Shown piece after piece: positions 36,929 to 45,972 of a DNA stretch of 56,534 bases. Made by a program: the position numbers and the translations under genes. The notes beneath the pieces were generated by a model that was not told the origin of the DNA, searched no databases, and worked only from the letters and a program-made list of their open reading frames with translations. Each line of letters begins with the position of its first letter. The stretch's first letter is position 1. The stretch is from a virus. The stretch spans positions 1 through 56,534 of IMG/VR virus record IMGVR_UViG_3300007276_000059. One strand, 5' to 3'.

Positions 36929-38019
36929 CTCGCTTCTGTTATAGATTTTAAATTCATTTCAACCAAACCTTTTGATTGCTGTTGTTCGAGAGTGTAATCA
37001 GCCATGTTATTCTGAACACTATAATAGTAGTCATCTAACAAATCATATACTCCTCTGTAAGCAAATCCATATCTATCTACAAAACCATTTAGAGCCGCAG
37101 TATGCATGTCTTCAGCAACTTTAAATCTCAATGGTCTATTTGGATTGATCTTGGATATGTAAACAAATTCAAATTCTCTAACAGTGTATCCCATTAATTC
37201 AAAATCATTATCAACAATAGCTTTTAGTGCTTCTCTATATAAAGCTCCTTGAATGTAATACCTATGAAGGGTATATAACATTGGGAATTCTTTACATGGA
37301 GCCTCACCTGTCTTTAAATCTATTGGAAATATTAACTTCTCATTATGGTTCACTACAAGACAATCTAACATCCCTTTACATCTTCTACCATCAACTACTG
37401 TATCAAACTTATACTGGTAAATAATCTCTATACCCGGAATATTCTGGGCAAAGTATTTAGCTGTATAAGGATGTGTAATTAATGTAGCTGCTGTATGAGC
37501 TGCATGATCCCACATATCAGGTTTAATCAAGTTCTTTCCTCTACTCCTAATTCTGTCCTTAAAATATTCTGATCCTGCCTTAACTACCGTCTCGATAGTT
37601 TTAGTTTCAGAATAATTCTTATAGACATCTAATTTAGTAGCAGATGCAAGAATATCTTTCTCGTACTGTTTAATATTGGATGTAATCTTTCTTGATTTCC
37701 TTCTCCCTAAAGCAGTAATGGTGTCTGAGATTTGTCCTTCTGCACCATCAAGACCTTCTAGGATTAGGTCACAAATTTTCTTTACATTCGTTGTAGGTAG
37801 CTTAGGAGAGAGTCCCTTATGAAAGGTTTTCTCAACAAGATGTGGTTCGAAACACATCATATCAACTAAACTACCAAATTTTAAATTAAAGCTCTGTTTC
37901 ACGCCTCCTACCACATCTAATCCTTGTTTATCTATACTAGATAACATTGAATAAGATGGTAGCTCTAAGTCTCTGTACTCTTGTTCCGTCAACTTTAAGT
38001 TATGATCCTGTATTGCCAT
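36925..38019 (-). CDS. PD-(D/E)XK nuclease, Cas4/RecB-like
   Basis: A 364-residue protein. The motif order near residues 215-265 is GMLDCLVV (first Asp), FPIDLKTG (the D-x-K pair), then YYIQGALYREAL (the Q-x-x-x-Y motif typical of the RecB/Cas4/YqaJ branch). Such enzymes are metal-dependent exo- or endonucleases working in recombination and DNA-end processing. The family occurs in crAss-like replication modules. It is coupled at both ends with neighbours (ATGA with the next gene, TAATG with the 63-residue gene before it). It could act with the Sak4-like ATPase and the RusA-like resolvase in phage recombination. Confidence 0.85.
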   Translation of the reverse strand: MAIQDHNLKLTEQEYRDLELPSYSMLSSIDKQGLDVVGGVKQSFNLKFGSLVDMMCFEPHLVEKTFHKGLSPKLPTTNVKKICDLILEGLDGAEGQISDTITALGRRKSRKITSNIKQYEKDILASATKLDVYKNYSETKTIETVVKAGSEYFKDRIRSRGKNLIKPDMWDHAAHTAATLITHPYTAKYFAQNIPGIEIIYQYKFDTVVDGRRCKGMLDCLVVNHNEKLIFPIDLKTGEAPCKEFPMLYTLHRYYIQGALYREALKAIVDNDFELMGYTVREFEFVYISKINPNRPLRFKVAEDMHTAALNGFVDRYGFAYRGVYDLLDDYYYSVQNNMADYTLEQQQSKGLVEMNLKSITEAR

Positions 38020-38210
38020 TAAGTCTTATAGTTTTGAGTCAAGAATACACCATCTGAATCACATTCTCTACCTGATTCATCTTCATATCCTACTAAATAT
38101 GATTCATCACTTACTAATGGTTTATCATTGTCATGTGCATCAGCTAAAGGCACCACCTGATCACTGAATCCAATTCTTGCGAATACTTCTAATGTTTTTT
38201 CTATTGCCAT
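38019..38210 (-). CDS. Small acidic protein, unknown
   Basis: A 63-residue acidic protein (MAIEKTLEVFARIGFSDQVVPL, later SDESYLVGYEDESGRECDSDG). Its stop overlaps the nuclease ATG (TAATG), so translation is coupled. It follows the RNR gene by 12 bp. No family is recognised. Confidence 0.6.
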   Translation of the reverse strand: MAIEKTLEVFARIGFSDQVVPLADAHDNDKPLVSDESYLVGYEDESGRECDSDGVFLTQNYKT

Positions 38211-38222
38211 TATCTTTGTTTA

Positions 38223-40451
38223 TTAAATTTCACATGAACCACCTGCACAAGCAACTGCTCCAATCGTATTAACATCTATATAAGATGGCTTGGTCAGTAT
38301 TGATGTAAAATCTACTGGCTTAAACTTCTTCGTAATTACGTTCCATTTATGCCACAGATGAACATCTTTCATACAGTAAACAGTTTCTTTTAGATCTCCC
38401 TTAAGATATCTTCTTGAGAACTGCTTAGCTCTCCTTAACCATTCTTTCTTCAGCAACACTTGTGATTTTGTACCATCAAGAGGTAAATCTTTATTCAAGA
38501 TATGCTCCGTCGCAGTCCATAGATCCTCATTAAAATAATGTAATCCATCTACAATTAATCCTGACATAAACATCACTCCATCTCCATATCTATCAACTAA
38601 CTCCTGTGTATTCAACACTGAAGTAAAAGGTGCTTGATTCCAATCTTTATCACCATAGTTTGACATGAATGAAACTGCAGTAAAATCTGCTTGATTCTCA
38701 AACAGGTAATCCACTATTTCCTTCTTATCATCAATGATAACTGTATTGCTTACATTGTGTTCTGTCTTAGGATTATAAGCTCTTTCTGGAACTCCACCTG
38801 GTCTAACCCAATGTTTCTGAACTAACTTAATAAGTTCGAGATGCTTAATTCCTGTCATCTCATCTTTATACAATGTACCTTCAGGGTTTTCACACGGAGT
38901 AAACACTGCGTAGTCTGAATTAGTAGCTGAATAAACTCCCTCCTCTAACATTTCTGGTCGATTAGCTGTCATCCATTGAGCTGTTTCCATCCCTTTGTTT
39001 AACTGCATCACTCTGAAATACCTTGGAGAATGCTCAGGATGTATTCCTGAAGCTGTCTCTAATATTACAGAAGCATTACCAGAAGGCTTAACTGTAGTGG
39101 TTCTCGCTGCTGGATTTATTCCAATGTGAGATGCTACGACTTTATTAGTCTCTAAGACTATTCTTGCTCCTTCTTCTAATATTTCTGCATTAAACAACTC
39201 TGGTTGAGTCATCCATCCTGTAATTGAGACACCTAATAGGGCTTCTCCTGCAACTATATCCTCTGTTTCTTTACCTAGATAAGGAAAGTCTGTGTATCCT
39301 GCTTGAAGTGTTCCTAACTTCGATGCAGCTTCACATAACTCATAGAACTTCTCTTTAGAGAAATTACCTTTCTTATCTACACAAGCTGACGCTGATATTT
39401 CATTTAAGTTACAAAATTGGAATGCCGAATAGTCAAGATCTTTTATTTGTTCGTAAAAGTTAAATCCTATTTCAAAACATGGGTTAAACATCTCATCTTC
39501 ATGAGACATAAATACAAATCCTATGTCTGATATCCCATCATTCAATGATACTAAGTATTCAAAAGCATCCTTAGAGAATTTATCTCTAATCAATCCTACT
39601 GAATTATTAGATCTTTCTCTCCACGGAGTACTAACCCTCCAGTCACCTGTCTTAGCATGTATCATTTCAATATCATCCTCATCAATAATAACATCCATTG
39701 CGGATCTTCTTACTCCTCCAGATAATACTGCATCTGATAAATGCATGAATGTATCATATGTAACAAGATTTCTTAAAACACAAGAGTCTCCTCCATTATT
39801 GTCAATATCTTGATCGTACATTCTTTCAATTCTCTCAAATGCCTGCTGTAATCCTTCATGTCCGGGTGCTTTAAAGCCTCCTGTTATTAAAGATCCTTTA
39901 GGCCTTATTTTGGAATAATCAAACTTAATCTCATACCCAAAGTATTCAGGCAATAATGAATTATGCTTAGAATAAGAACTAGATAAAACTCTCATTCCGT
40001 CTGCCCATCCTTCGATAGAATCATCTACCACATAAGTCTTAGTGCCTTTACGCCTCCTGTGTATTGGAGGCAATTGAGAAGTAAACTTTTTCTTTAAAGA
40101 AACCCCTAAGCCTGTTCCTGATAATAATACCCAGAATCCTTTATGGAATACGTCAGGTGAATTAGCATACGTTGTGCAACAGTTATATAACTTTGCATTG
40201 TTACGTAATATCAAGTCCTCTCTGAACTGTAAATTTCTTTGTGATGCCAACATATCCTTATTCAAATAATAAGGCTCTATCTCTTCCAAAAGCTTATTCA
40301 CCTTCTTACCATACTTCATTCTGTGAGTGTTCAGTACTTTTTTAACTGCTTCACTCCATAGCTCAGGTCTTCCTAATTTCTCATCCCACTTCAAATAATC
40401 TGAATATAACTTCAGATCTGAAATAAAATGCTTTCCTTTGTTTCTTGTCAT
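38223..40451 (-). CDS. nrdJ: Class II (adenosylcobalamin-dependent) ribonucleotide reductase, RTPR type
   Basis: A 742-residue protein with the class II monomeric reductase pattern: N-terminal redox Cys (C91/C92 in YNCCTTYA), SGGVRRSA at 244-251, the thiyl-radical site N323-P-C325-F-E327, a second redox Cys C347 in FCNLNE, and the swinging C-terminal pair C735-x4-C740 (CAGGSCEI). It reduces ribonucleotides to deoxyribonucleotides using coenzyme B12, without oxygen and without a separate radical subunit, to feed phage DNA synthesis. RTPR itself uses triphosphates; substrate level here is inferred. It needs host B12. It sits next to the RusA-like gene. Spacing C325 to C347 is longer than I recall in the Lactobacillus enzyme, so a loop insertion is likely. 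Confidence 0.9.
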   Translation of the reverse strand: MTRNKGKHFISDLKLYSDYLKWDEKLGRPELWSEAVKKVLNTHRMKYGKKVNKLLEEIEPYYLNKDMLASQRNLQFREDLILRNNAKLYNCCTTYANSPDVFHKGFWVLLSGTGLGVSLKKKFTSQLPPIHRRRKGTKTYVVDDSIEGWADGMRVLSSSYSKHNSLLPEYFGYEIKFDYSKIRPKGSLITGGFKAPGHEGLQQAFERIERMYDQDIDNNGGDSCVLRNLVTYDTFMHLSDAVLSGGVRRSAMDVIIDEDDIEMIHAKTGDWRVSTPWRERSNNSVGLIRDKFSKDAFEYLVSLNDGISDIGFVFMSHEDEMFNPCFEIGFNFYEQIKDLDYSAFQFCNLNEISASACVDKKGNFSKEKFYELCEAASKLGTLQAGYTDFPYLGKETEDIVAGEALLGVSITGWMTQPELFNAEILEEGARIVLETNKVVASHIGINPAARTTTVKPSGNASVILETASGIHPEHSPRYFRVMQLNKGMETAQWMTANRPEMLEEGVYSATNSDYAVFTPCENPEGTLYKDEMTGIKHLELIKLVQKHWVRPGGVPERAYNPKTEHNVSNTVIIDDKKEIVDYLFENQADFTAVSFMSNYGDKDWNQAPFTSVLNTQELVDRYGDGVMFMSGLIVDGLHYFNEDLWTATEHILNKDLPLDGTKSQVLLKKEWLRRAKQFSRRYLKGDLKETVYCMKDVHLWHKWNVITKKFKPVDFTSILTKPSYIDVNTIGAVACAGGSCEI

Positions 40452-40949
40452 TTAAAATAATTTAATCCACACTCCTGGATTTTCTTTATCCACTGAGTAT
40501 AATGGTTTGTCTCTAATTTTACCCTCAACAGGCAAATGCCCATCAATTGTCATAGGTACTGGAAAAACATATTTAACATTATCATCTTCAATAAAGTCAT
40601 GAGCTGTCAATAAATCTTGAATCAACTCTACACTATTACTGAAATCAAATAATCTCTTACTGCCTCTTACTTGATGGTATCCTATTATCAGGGGATCACC
40701 TTTACCTGCTCTCATTGTTTCAAACGCTGTTCTTAAAGCTTCAAATTTATTAGGTCTGAGGGGATCTTTATACCCTTTAATCTCTTTCTTACGAGAATTA
40801 AAGTGTTGAATACCTAGACTCCTAATAAATTTAGACACCGTTGGGGAATGAAATATTCCCCTAGATGTCTTAACTTTAGAATTTTTCAGCGAAGGAACAT
40901 TCCCTGGTATGAATATCATATCAATGGGCTTCTTTCTGTTTTCTAACAT
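40452..40949 (-). CDS. RusA-like Holliday junction resolvase
   Basis: A 165-residue protein with the RusA order: GNVPSLKNSK near the N-terminus, then FDFSNSVELIQDLLTAHDFIEDDNVKY, matching the RusA 'D-x-x-N ... D-x-L ... DD' frame whose Asp residues hold Mg. RusA cuts four-way junctions made in recombination or replication. The length is somewhat above E. coli RusA. It abuts the RNR gene directly (next base) and overlaps the 110-residue gene upstream by 29 bp. It fits a recombination set with the PD-(D/E)XK nuclease and Sak4-like ATPase. Confidence 0.8.
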   Translation of the reverse strand: MLENRKKPIDMIFIPGNVPSLKNSKVKTSRGIFHSPTVSKFIRSLGIQHFNSRKKEIKGYKDPLRPNKFEALRTAFETMRAGKGDPLIIGYHQVRGSKRLFDFSNSVELIQDLLTAHDFIEDDNVKYVFPVPMTIDGHLPVEGKIRDKPLYSVDKENPGVWIKLF

Positions 40950-41253
40950 TTCCTGCTTTTAATAAGTTAATAAAATCCTCAATCTCTCTCTTTTTGATTG
41001 GGCCTGCTATATCTCTGTTCCATAGGGTACATAAGCTAACATCAGTCCACTTATCACCCTGCTGGTCACGAAGATACAAATAATCTCCTGAAGCTACAAG
41101 GGATTTTGAGAATTTATTACTTTGATAAATAATATAATTCCATCCATGAAAACTATCCTCTTTAAAGCCTAATTCCTCAAGAATTATCAATTCACTAACC
41201 ACATTACAAAATTTATTAGAAAATTTTCCATGACTTCTTTCTTTTAAAGCCAT
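40921..41253 (-). CDS. Unknown small early protein
   Basis: A 110-residue protein (MALKERSHGKFSNKFCNVVSEL start) overlapping the RusA-like gene by 29 bp and the VWA gene stop by one base. The middle has paired aromatic/acidic strands (SFHGWNYIIYQSNK, GDYLYLRDQQGDKWTD). No family is recognised. Tight packing suggests co-expression with the VWA/MoxR pair and the resolvase. Confidence 0.65.
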   Translation of the reverse strand: MALKERSHGKFSNKFCNVVSELIILEELGFKEDSFHGWNYIIYQSNKFSKSLVASGDYLYLRDQQGDKWTDVSLCTLWNRDIAGPIKKREIEDFINLLKAGNVRKQKEAH

Positions 41254-42749
41254 TATTTACAGTATTCGAATTTACTATTATCAGAGTCATAAGCCACGCA
41301 TTGACCAGTTGCTCTATATTGAGCAAACGCGTCGTTGCCGTTGCTATTGAACTGTGTTCCTCCAATACCTATCCAGAAAGCTCTCTTACTATACTCACGA
41401 CAGCTATCATGTCCATCAGTGATAACAACAGAATTGTTACCATTGATTTTAATCTTCTCAACTACTTTGTTGAAATTTGTTCCACCAGTCTTAGAAAAAC
41501 TCAAAATACTAATCTCATTAACGTTATTAATCTCATAAAGAGATCCGTCAAAGAAATATAGATTCTCAATCATTCCCATTCTGTATAAAACCATTGCAAT
41601 ACCCTTAGCAAGATCTATCATTCTAATCGAGTGACCTTCAAAAGTTTCAGTATAATTCATAGAACTAGAGCAATCAAGATATAAATCCATCTTACCCTTG
41701 TATAATCTAGTCTCATTACCAATATTCATAATCTCTGCATTCCTAAATATAGGATGTAAGAATTCAAGACCAAATAGATCTTCACATTCCTCACAATCAA
41801 ACAGTGATTCTTCAACTCTTTTGAATTTAGAAGAAAAGTAGTTCATAGACTCATTAAGAATCTTCTCCATCACTTTTTTAATACTCTCCTTATTGATAGA
41901 TACTTTCTTAAGATTCTCCTTCAGCTCATCAATCTCTTCAAGAAACTCTGGATTAGTATTCATCAAATCCTTCATTGCTTCTTTACCTAATTGATCCTCT
42001 AAATCTTTAATCTTCTCATCAGCTTTAGACTTCGCGTCTTCAATATCCTTTTCAGCTTTATCTAACAAGTCTTCAGCTATTTTACTACTAGCTGATTCTC
42101 TGTTACCTGATCCGGAATCTTTACTTGCACCATTATTAGATGAATTCGGATTTCCTGCACTTCCATCTTCTCCTTCTCCATCTCCATCTCCTTGTGCTTC
42201 AGCTTCACCTTCTTGATCTCCACTACCATCACCAGCACCGCTAGCTCCAGTAGAAGATTCTAACCCTTCAGATTCTCCGTCTCCTTCTCCATCACCATTC
42301 TGCTTTTGTTGCTCCTCTTTCATTTCGTCATCTACCTTCTGAAGAACCATTGCTAGTTCTCTCGTTAGTATTTGAGTGTATAAAGGAGAATCTTCAGTAA
42401 CAACTTTAGTAAGAGAGTCGTAAACTTTGTCTATAACTTGATGCCTGATTGAATTATCATCCGTTTCAGGTCTTCTCTTCACATCTTTGTTTACATAAAC
42501 ACTGTAAACATCATTGATTAACTCAGTTGATAACGTACAAGGTTTCTGAGTTTGTTTCTCTACATATTTCTTAACGCCTTCAAGTTTCCTTTTTTCGTAA
42601 CCAGTAACTCCCGGCATTATAATATGATTATCCTTCCTGAATCCAAACATACCATCTCCTGTATTTTTGAATCTGCCATAAGGATCAAAAGTGGGAGCTT
42701 TTATACTCCCACCTTTACCCTTAGCAGTTTTTCTATGAAGAAAACCCAT
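41253..42749 (-). CDS. VWA-domain protein, CobT-like, partner of MoxR-type ATPase
   Basis: A 498-residue protein in three parts: a basic N-terminal region (1-140); a low-complexity acidic Gly/Glu/Asp/Ser linker (about 145-220); and a C-terminal VWA domain with a complete MIDAS: D359-x-S361-x-S363, TGGT near 421-424, and D445 in ITDGHD. A CxxC (C319, C322) precedes the domain. Acidic linker plus VWA is the layout of CobT and of VWA partners of MoxR ATPases. It starts at the stop of the AAA+ gene. The pair probably remodels or loads a metal- or protein-containing target. I have seen such pairs cited in crAss-like genomes, target unknown. Confidence 0.85.
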   Translation of the reverse strand: MGFLHRKTAKGKGGSIKAPTFDPYGRFKNTGDGMFGFRKDNHIIMPGVTGYEKRKLEGVKKYVEKQTQKPCTLSTELINDVYSVYVNKDVKRRPETDDNSIRHQVIDKVYDSLTKVVTEDSPLYTQILTRELAMVLQKVDDEMKEEQQKQNGDGEGDGESEGLESSTGASGAGDGSGDQEGEAEAQGDGDGEGEDGSAGNPNSSNNGASKDSGSGNRESASSKIAEDLLDKAEKDIEDAKSKADEKIKDLEDQLGKEAMKDLMNTNPEFLEEIDELKENLKKVSINKESIKKVMEKILNESMNYFSSKFKRVEESLFDCEECEDLFGLEFLHPIFRNAEIMNIGNETRLYKGKMDLYLDCSSSMNYTETFEGHSIRMIDLAKGIAMVLYRMGMIENLYFFDGSLYEINNVNEISILSFSKTGGTNFNKVVEKIKINGNNSVVITDGHDSCREYSKRAFWIGIGGTQFNSNGNDAFAQYRATGQCVAYDSDNSKFEYCK

Positions 42750-43792
42750 TAATTATTAAATTGATTAAGAATATCTGCATCCTCTTCAGGTTTAAGGAAG
42801 CTTAATTTACCTTCCTCTTCAACAATTCTTAGTTTTAGATCAGCTTCATCCTGAGTAGTAATTACTTTTGCAACATTAGCATTAGCATAAGCCATTTCTA
42901 ATCTATCATATTGTTTGTTGTACTCATCTGTACTAACACACTGTCCGATAGCATCGATAATGTTATATAACGCTCTAAGCTCTTTAGGTACTAGAGTCTT
43001 AGCTAACTCCTTAGCAACAGCTTTCCCTACTAGTAATTCAGTAGTTTTAACCAAAGCTCTGTCTTGATTCATTTTCCAAACACACATTACATTTTTAACT
43101 AAAATTGGTAAGAATGATAAAGCTCTATCTGATAAATCAGCATGAGTCACATCCAATACTTTCTTTAGTTTACTTTCATCTAAAGTGATACTATCAATAT
43201 CAGATTGCTCTGGTAAATAGATTGTATGATTCTGATTAAATTTCTTACCACCTGCAGCATAGTAATTTAACATATCTGATTGAGATAGTCTAGTTACTTC
43301 ATGGGTGATTAAAAATCTATCCCAAAATGGTGAGTCAACCTCATCATCTGGAATTGAATTACAGGTAGCAATAAAGTTTTGCCATTGACAAGGAACTTTT
43401 TCAGTACCGTTAAATAAAACTTTCTCATTCATAATACCTAACAGGCTGTTTCTTACTGAAGCTGATCCTTTATCAACCTCATTAATAACAACAACCTTAG
43501 CAAGTGTAATTGGTGAGTTAATTTTATATTTATTTGTAGTAGTCAATGCTTCAAGATCCACATTACCCTTGATAGCATTACTCCTAGTGCCTTCATCTGT
43601 TTCTAATAAAAACAAATCATTACCACCTAACTTACCTAAACTAGCTTTTGCATAATCAATAACAGCGGCAGTCTTAGCAACACCTGGAGGGCCAATTAAT
43701 AGTATTGGAGTGTTTACAGCTTCTCCCAAAGCCATTATTTTGAAGGTTTCTTCCTTCTTCATTAAATTAGTTGAAATTTGTCTTTCAATCAT
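42749..43792 (-). CDS. MoxR/CobS-type AAA+ ATPase
   Basis: A 347-residue protein with Walker A at 34-41 (GPPGVAKT), a Walker-B-like stretch at 100-109 (VVINEVDKGS) and a sensor-1-like FIATCNS. It has the early-insert MoxR layout and a helical lid at the C-terminus. The canonical Walker B Asp-Glu is Asn104-Glu105, which may weaken Mg binding or slow ATP hydrolysis. It sits one gene upstream of the VWA protein, with which it probably forms a chaperone complex as in MoxR-VWA and CobS-CobT. Only 20 bp separate it from the primase gene, so it is expressed with replication genes. Target is unknown. Confidence 0.85.
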   Translation of the reverse strand: MIERQISTNLMKKEETFKIMALGEAVNTPILLIGPPGVAKTAAVIDYAKASLGKLGGNDLFLLETDEGTRSNAIKGNVDLEALTTTNKYKINSPITLAKVVVINEVDKGSASVRNSLLGIMNEKVLFNGTEKVPCQWQNFIATCNSIPDDEVDSPFWDRFLITHEVTRLSQSDMLNYYAAGGKKFNQNHTIYLPEQSDIDSITLDESKLKKVLDVTHADLSDRALSFLPILVKNVMCVWKMNQDRALVKTTELLVGKAVAKELAKTLVPKELRALYNIIDAIGQCVSTDEYNKQYDRLEMAYANANVAKVITTQDEADLKLRIVEEEGKLSFLKPEEDADILNQFNN

Positions 43793-43812
43793 GATTCTAA
43801 ATTTTTAAATGT

Positions 43813-44901
43813 TTATATTATTTTTTTTAATTCTTCTTCTCTCAGTCTTTCCTTAATTAATGTCACTAATAAGTGCTTTAATTCTGGACTACTGATCGCG
43901 TCAAGGTAATCTGATGGATCTTTAATTCCATATTGCCTACATACATCCGTAGATATTTCAATTTGTAAGAACCCTGTCATGTCACATAACTTCTGACCTG
44001 CATTTCTGCCCGGATTCTTATCATTTGTATAATCATTGTCATATAAGACAAAGATCTCTTTAAATCTACCTTTCAGTTCGTCTGTTACACTCATCTTAGG
44101 ATTTACTCCCTCACTTTGAAGTGAGCATGCTGTAATAGTTTCTGAAGGAAAAAGACTTTTTATAACCATGGCATCTTTTCTACTACTCGTAATTATTAGG
44201 ATGTCACCTTTTTCTGGTAACTGAGTCCATAATTCCCAAGTAGAAAAGTCATTATTGTTAATCCACTTTTCATCATTTTGATTGAAAGGTTGATATATTT
44301 TAAAGGTCTGTATCCCATCTTTTTCTTCAACGAATGCGTAAGCTAAATCATCAGCTTTGGTGCAATAACCGTTAATGAAATAATGTGATATTGGAAATAC
44401 ATTGCAGTACTCCAATTGATCCTTTGTCAATTCATATTTGCCACTCCAGTAATTTTTATCTCGGATCTTCCAATCCCTAGTTCGAATACTTATTCTGATT
44501 CTATCTGATTTAATAGACTTCTTTCTGTTACTCTTAGACACATAGGGCTTTTTTGGGGAAGAATACGAAATAGGAGGATTTAATTCGAATTGAGTTAATT
44601 GAAAATCAGAAGCAATTTTGTTGAATGTCTCAACTTTGCTCTGTAAATTAAATAGTCTCATCACGAAAAGAAAACAATCTCCTGTTTCTCCTGTTGCAAA
44701 ATCTTTAAAGAATATCTTATTATGTTGATCGCTATGGAACAAACTAAAAGAAGGCTTAGAGTCCTCTCTTAATGGACTGCTAATTGCCTTTCTCGGTATT
44801 CCACCTAGATACATTTCGAATATCTCTAAATCTGAAACAGCACTTAATATGTCATTACTGTTAGGTAATTTCTTGTGATCTTTACTCTTTCCAAAAGCCA
44901 T
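43813..44901 (-). CDS. DNA primase, Toprim domain (DnaG-like)
   Basis: A 362-residue protein. The N-terminal 130 residues resemble a CHC2-like primase domain without the zinc cysteines (SSPLREDSKPSFSLF, then KDFATGETGDCF). The C-terminal half is a Toprim domain: ILIITSSRKDAMVIKSLF carries the conserved region around the catalytic Glu position, and FVLYDNDYTNDKNPG gives the D-x-D metal motif, followed by KDPSDYLDA. It makes RNA primers for lagging-strand synthesis together with the DnaB-like helicase. Note that the usual Glu of the first Toprim motif appears as Ser/Arg (TSSRKD), which should be checked. A terminator hairpin lies upstream. Confidence 0.85.
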   Translation of the reverse strand: MAFGKSKDHKKLPNSNDILSAVSDLEIFEMYLGGIPRKAISSPLREDSKPSFSLFHSDQHNKIFFKDFATGETGDCFLFVMRLFNLQSKVETFNKIASDFQLTQFELNPPISYSSPKKPYVSKSNRKKSIKSDRIRISIRTRDWKIRDKNYWSGKYELTKDQLEYCNVFPISHYFINGYCTKADDLAYAFVEEKDGIQTFKIYQPFNQNDEKWINNNDFSTWELWTQLPEKGDILIITSSRKDAMVIKSLFPSETITACSLQSEGVNPKMSVTDELKGRFKEIFVLYDNDYTNDKNPGRNAGQKLCDMTGFLQIEISTDVCRQYGIKDPSDYLDAISSPELKHLLVTLIKERLREEELKKII

Positions 44902-44925
44902 ATTGTTGTGTTTAAGGTTAATAAA

Positions 44926-44957
44926 AATGAGCTATAAAAATTAATTTATAGCTCATT
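44926..44957 (-). terminator. Leftward terminator between SSB-like and primase genes
   Basis: A 13-bp inverted repeat (44926-44938 with 44945-44957; core GAGCTATAAA/TTTATAGCTC), with T-rich DNA (ATTTTTATT) after it on the minus strand. It would reduce read-through from the highly expressed SSB-like gene into the primase gene. Confidence 0.75.
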
Positions 44958-44981
44958 GTATTATAATATTGATGTTAAATC

Positions 44982-45902
44982 CTAGCCATCTAACCAGTCA
45001 TCATCACCTTCGGTGATTCCATCTGCAGGAGCTTCTGCAACGGCAAATACATCTAATTGACTGGTATTTTCAGTGGATACTTCTGTTGGAGTAATCTCAA
45101 ACTCACGTAGAGATAAATCTCTCGGGCCAAAGTTTACATTACCAAAAGCACCTGCTGCAACAGCTTCATCTAAATCCTTAAGGATATATTTGAATTTGTC
45201 AGCTCTAGTACCAGCAATTACATACTGACGTAAAGTATGACGGTTGTAAGTTGTTTGAATTAACTTCCCATCTCCTTTAGTTTTAACACCTAATAAAACT
45301 CCAATCTTGTTAGCGGTAGAACTAACTACTGTACGTAGTAAAGTTGTATCTCCTGTAAAGATTTTAGTCCATTCATCTTTATCAATTTTAGCATAAGCTT
45401 CAGATACATTATCCACTTTGTCTAAGTTAAAAGGAAGGTTTAATAAGTTCACTAGGAAAGAGATTAATTCTACCTCACCTCTCTTAGCAACTTTTACACC
45501 ATCAGCACTATACCAAAACATATTGTCTGGCACTTGCTTGCTCTTGATAGCATCTTGATCTAACCACGTATCTCTTCCGAAAGAGTTTATTACTTTGTAC
45601 TTTCCGGTTTGAGATTTGTGATGAGTATCTGCAACATAAAACTGAAGTTTTGTTGTTACAGTATTCTCTTCATTAGCAAGATAAAAATCAAGTCTAATTT
45701 GAGGCACTTCTCTTTCTCCATCAGAATCAGATACCTTCGTGGTACCTATATATTCTGGATCGAAGTTGATCTCACGACCATAAAGAGCCTCTAGCTCAAC
45801 TTTTGTAGGGTTTACTGCCACTACTTTGAAATTTTCAGCTCCAGAGTATAACGCTCTTACACTTCCTTCACCTACTTCTACTTGTTTTCCAAATCCACTC
45901 AT
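44982..45902 (-). CDS. Candidate single-stranded-DNA-binding protein
   Basis: A 306-residue protein with a mixed beta core (PQIRLDFYLANEENTVTTKLQFYVAD), no catalytic motif, and an acidic C-terminal tip (GDDDWLDG). Such acidic, aromatic-containing tails are the partner-docking hook of SSB, T7 gp2.5 and T4 gp32. It lies in the replication block between terminator hairpins, as if expressed strongly and alone, which fits a stoichiometric DNA-coating protein. I recall an equivalent conserved protein in crAss-like genomes. OB-fold is not proven by eye. The next gene upstream also ends in an acidic WD tip. Confidence 0.65.
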   Translation of the reverse strand: MSGFGKQVEVGEGSVRALYSGAENFKVVAVNPTKVELEALYGREINFDPEYIGTTKVSDSDGEREVPQIRLDFYLANEENTVTTKLQFYVADTHHKSQTGKYKVINSFGRDTWLDQDAIKSKQVPDNMFWYSADGVKVAKRGEVELISFLVNLLNLPFNLDKVDNVSEAYAKIDKDEWTKIFTGDTTLLRTVVSSTANKIGVLLGVKTKGDGKLIQTTYNRHTLRQYVIAGTRADKFKYILKDLDEAVAAGAFGNVNFGPRDLSLREFEITPTEVSTENTSQLDVFAVAEAPADGITEGDDDWLDG

Positions 45903-45925
45903 AATTGTCTTCTAAATATTTAATT

Positions 45926-45948
45926 GAGGCTACTTAAGGTGTAGCCTC
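45926..45948 (-). terminator. Hairpin after the 244-residue gene
   Basis: On the minus strand GAGGCTAC, loop ACCTTAA, GTAGCCTC, followed by AT-rich AATTAAATATTT without a clean T run. Likely a weak terminator or an RNA end-protecting hairpin. Confidence 0.6.
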
Positions 45949-45972
45949 TTAACCTATATTATTATTTTTAAA

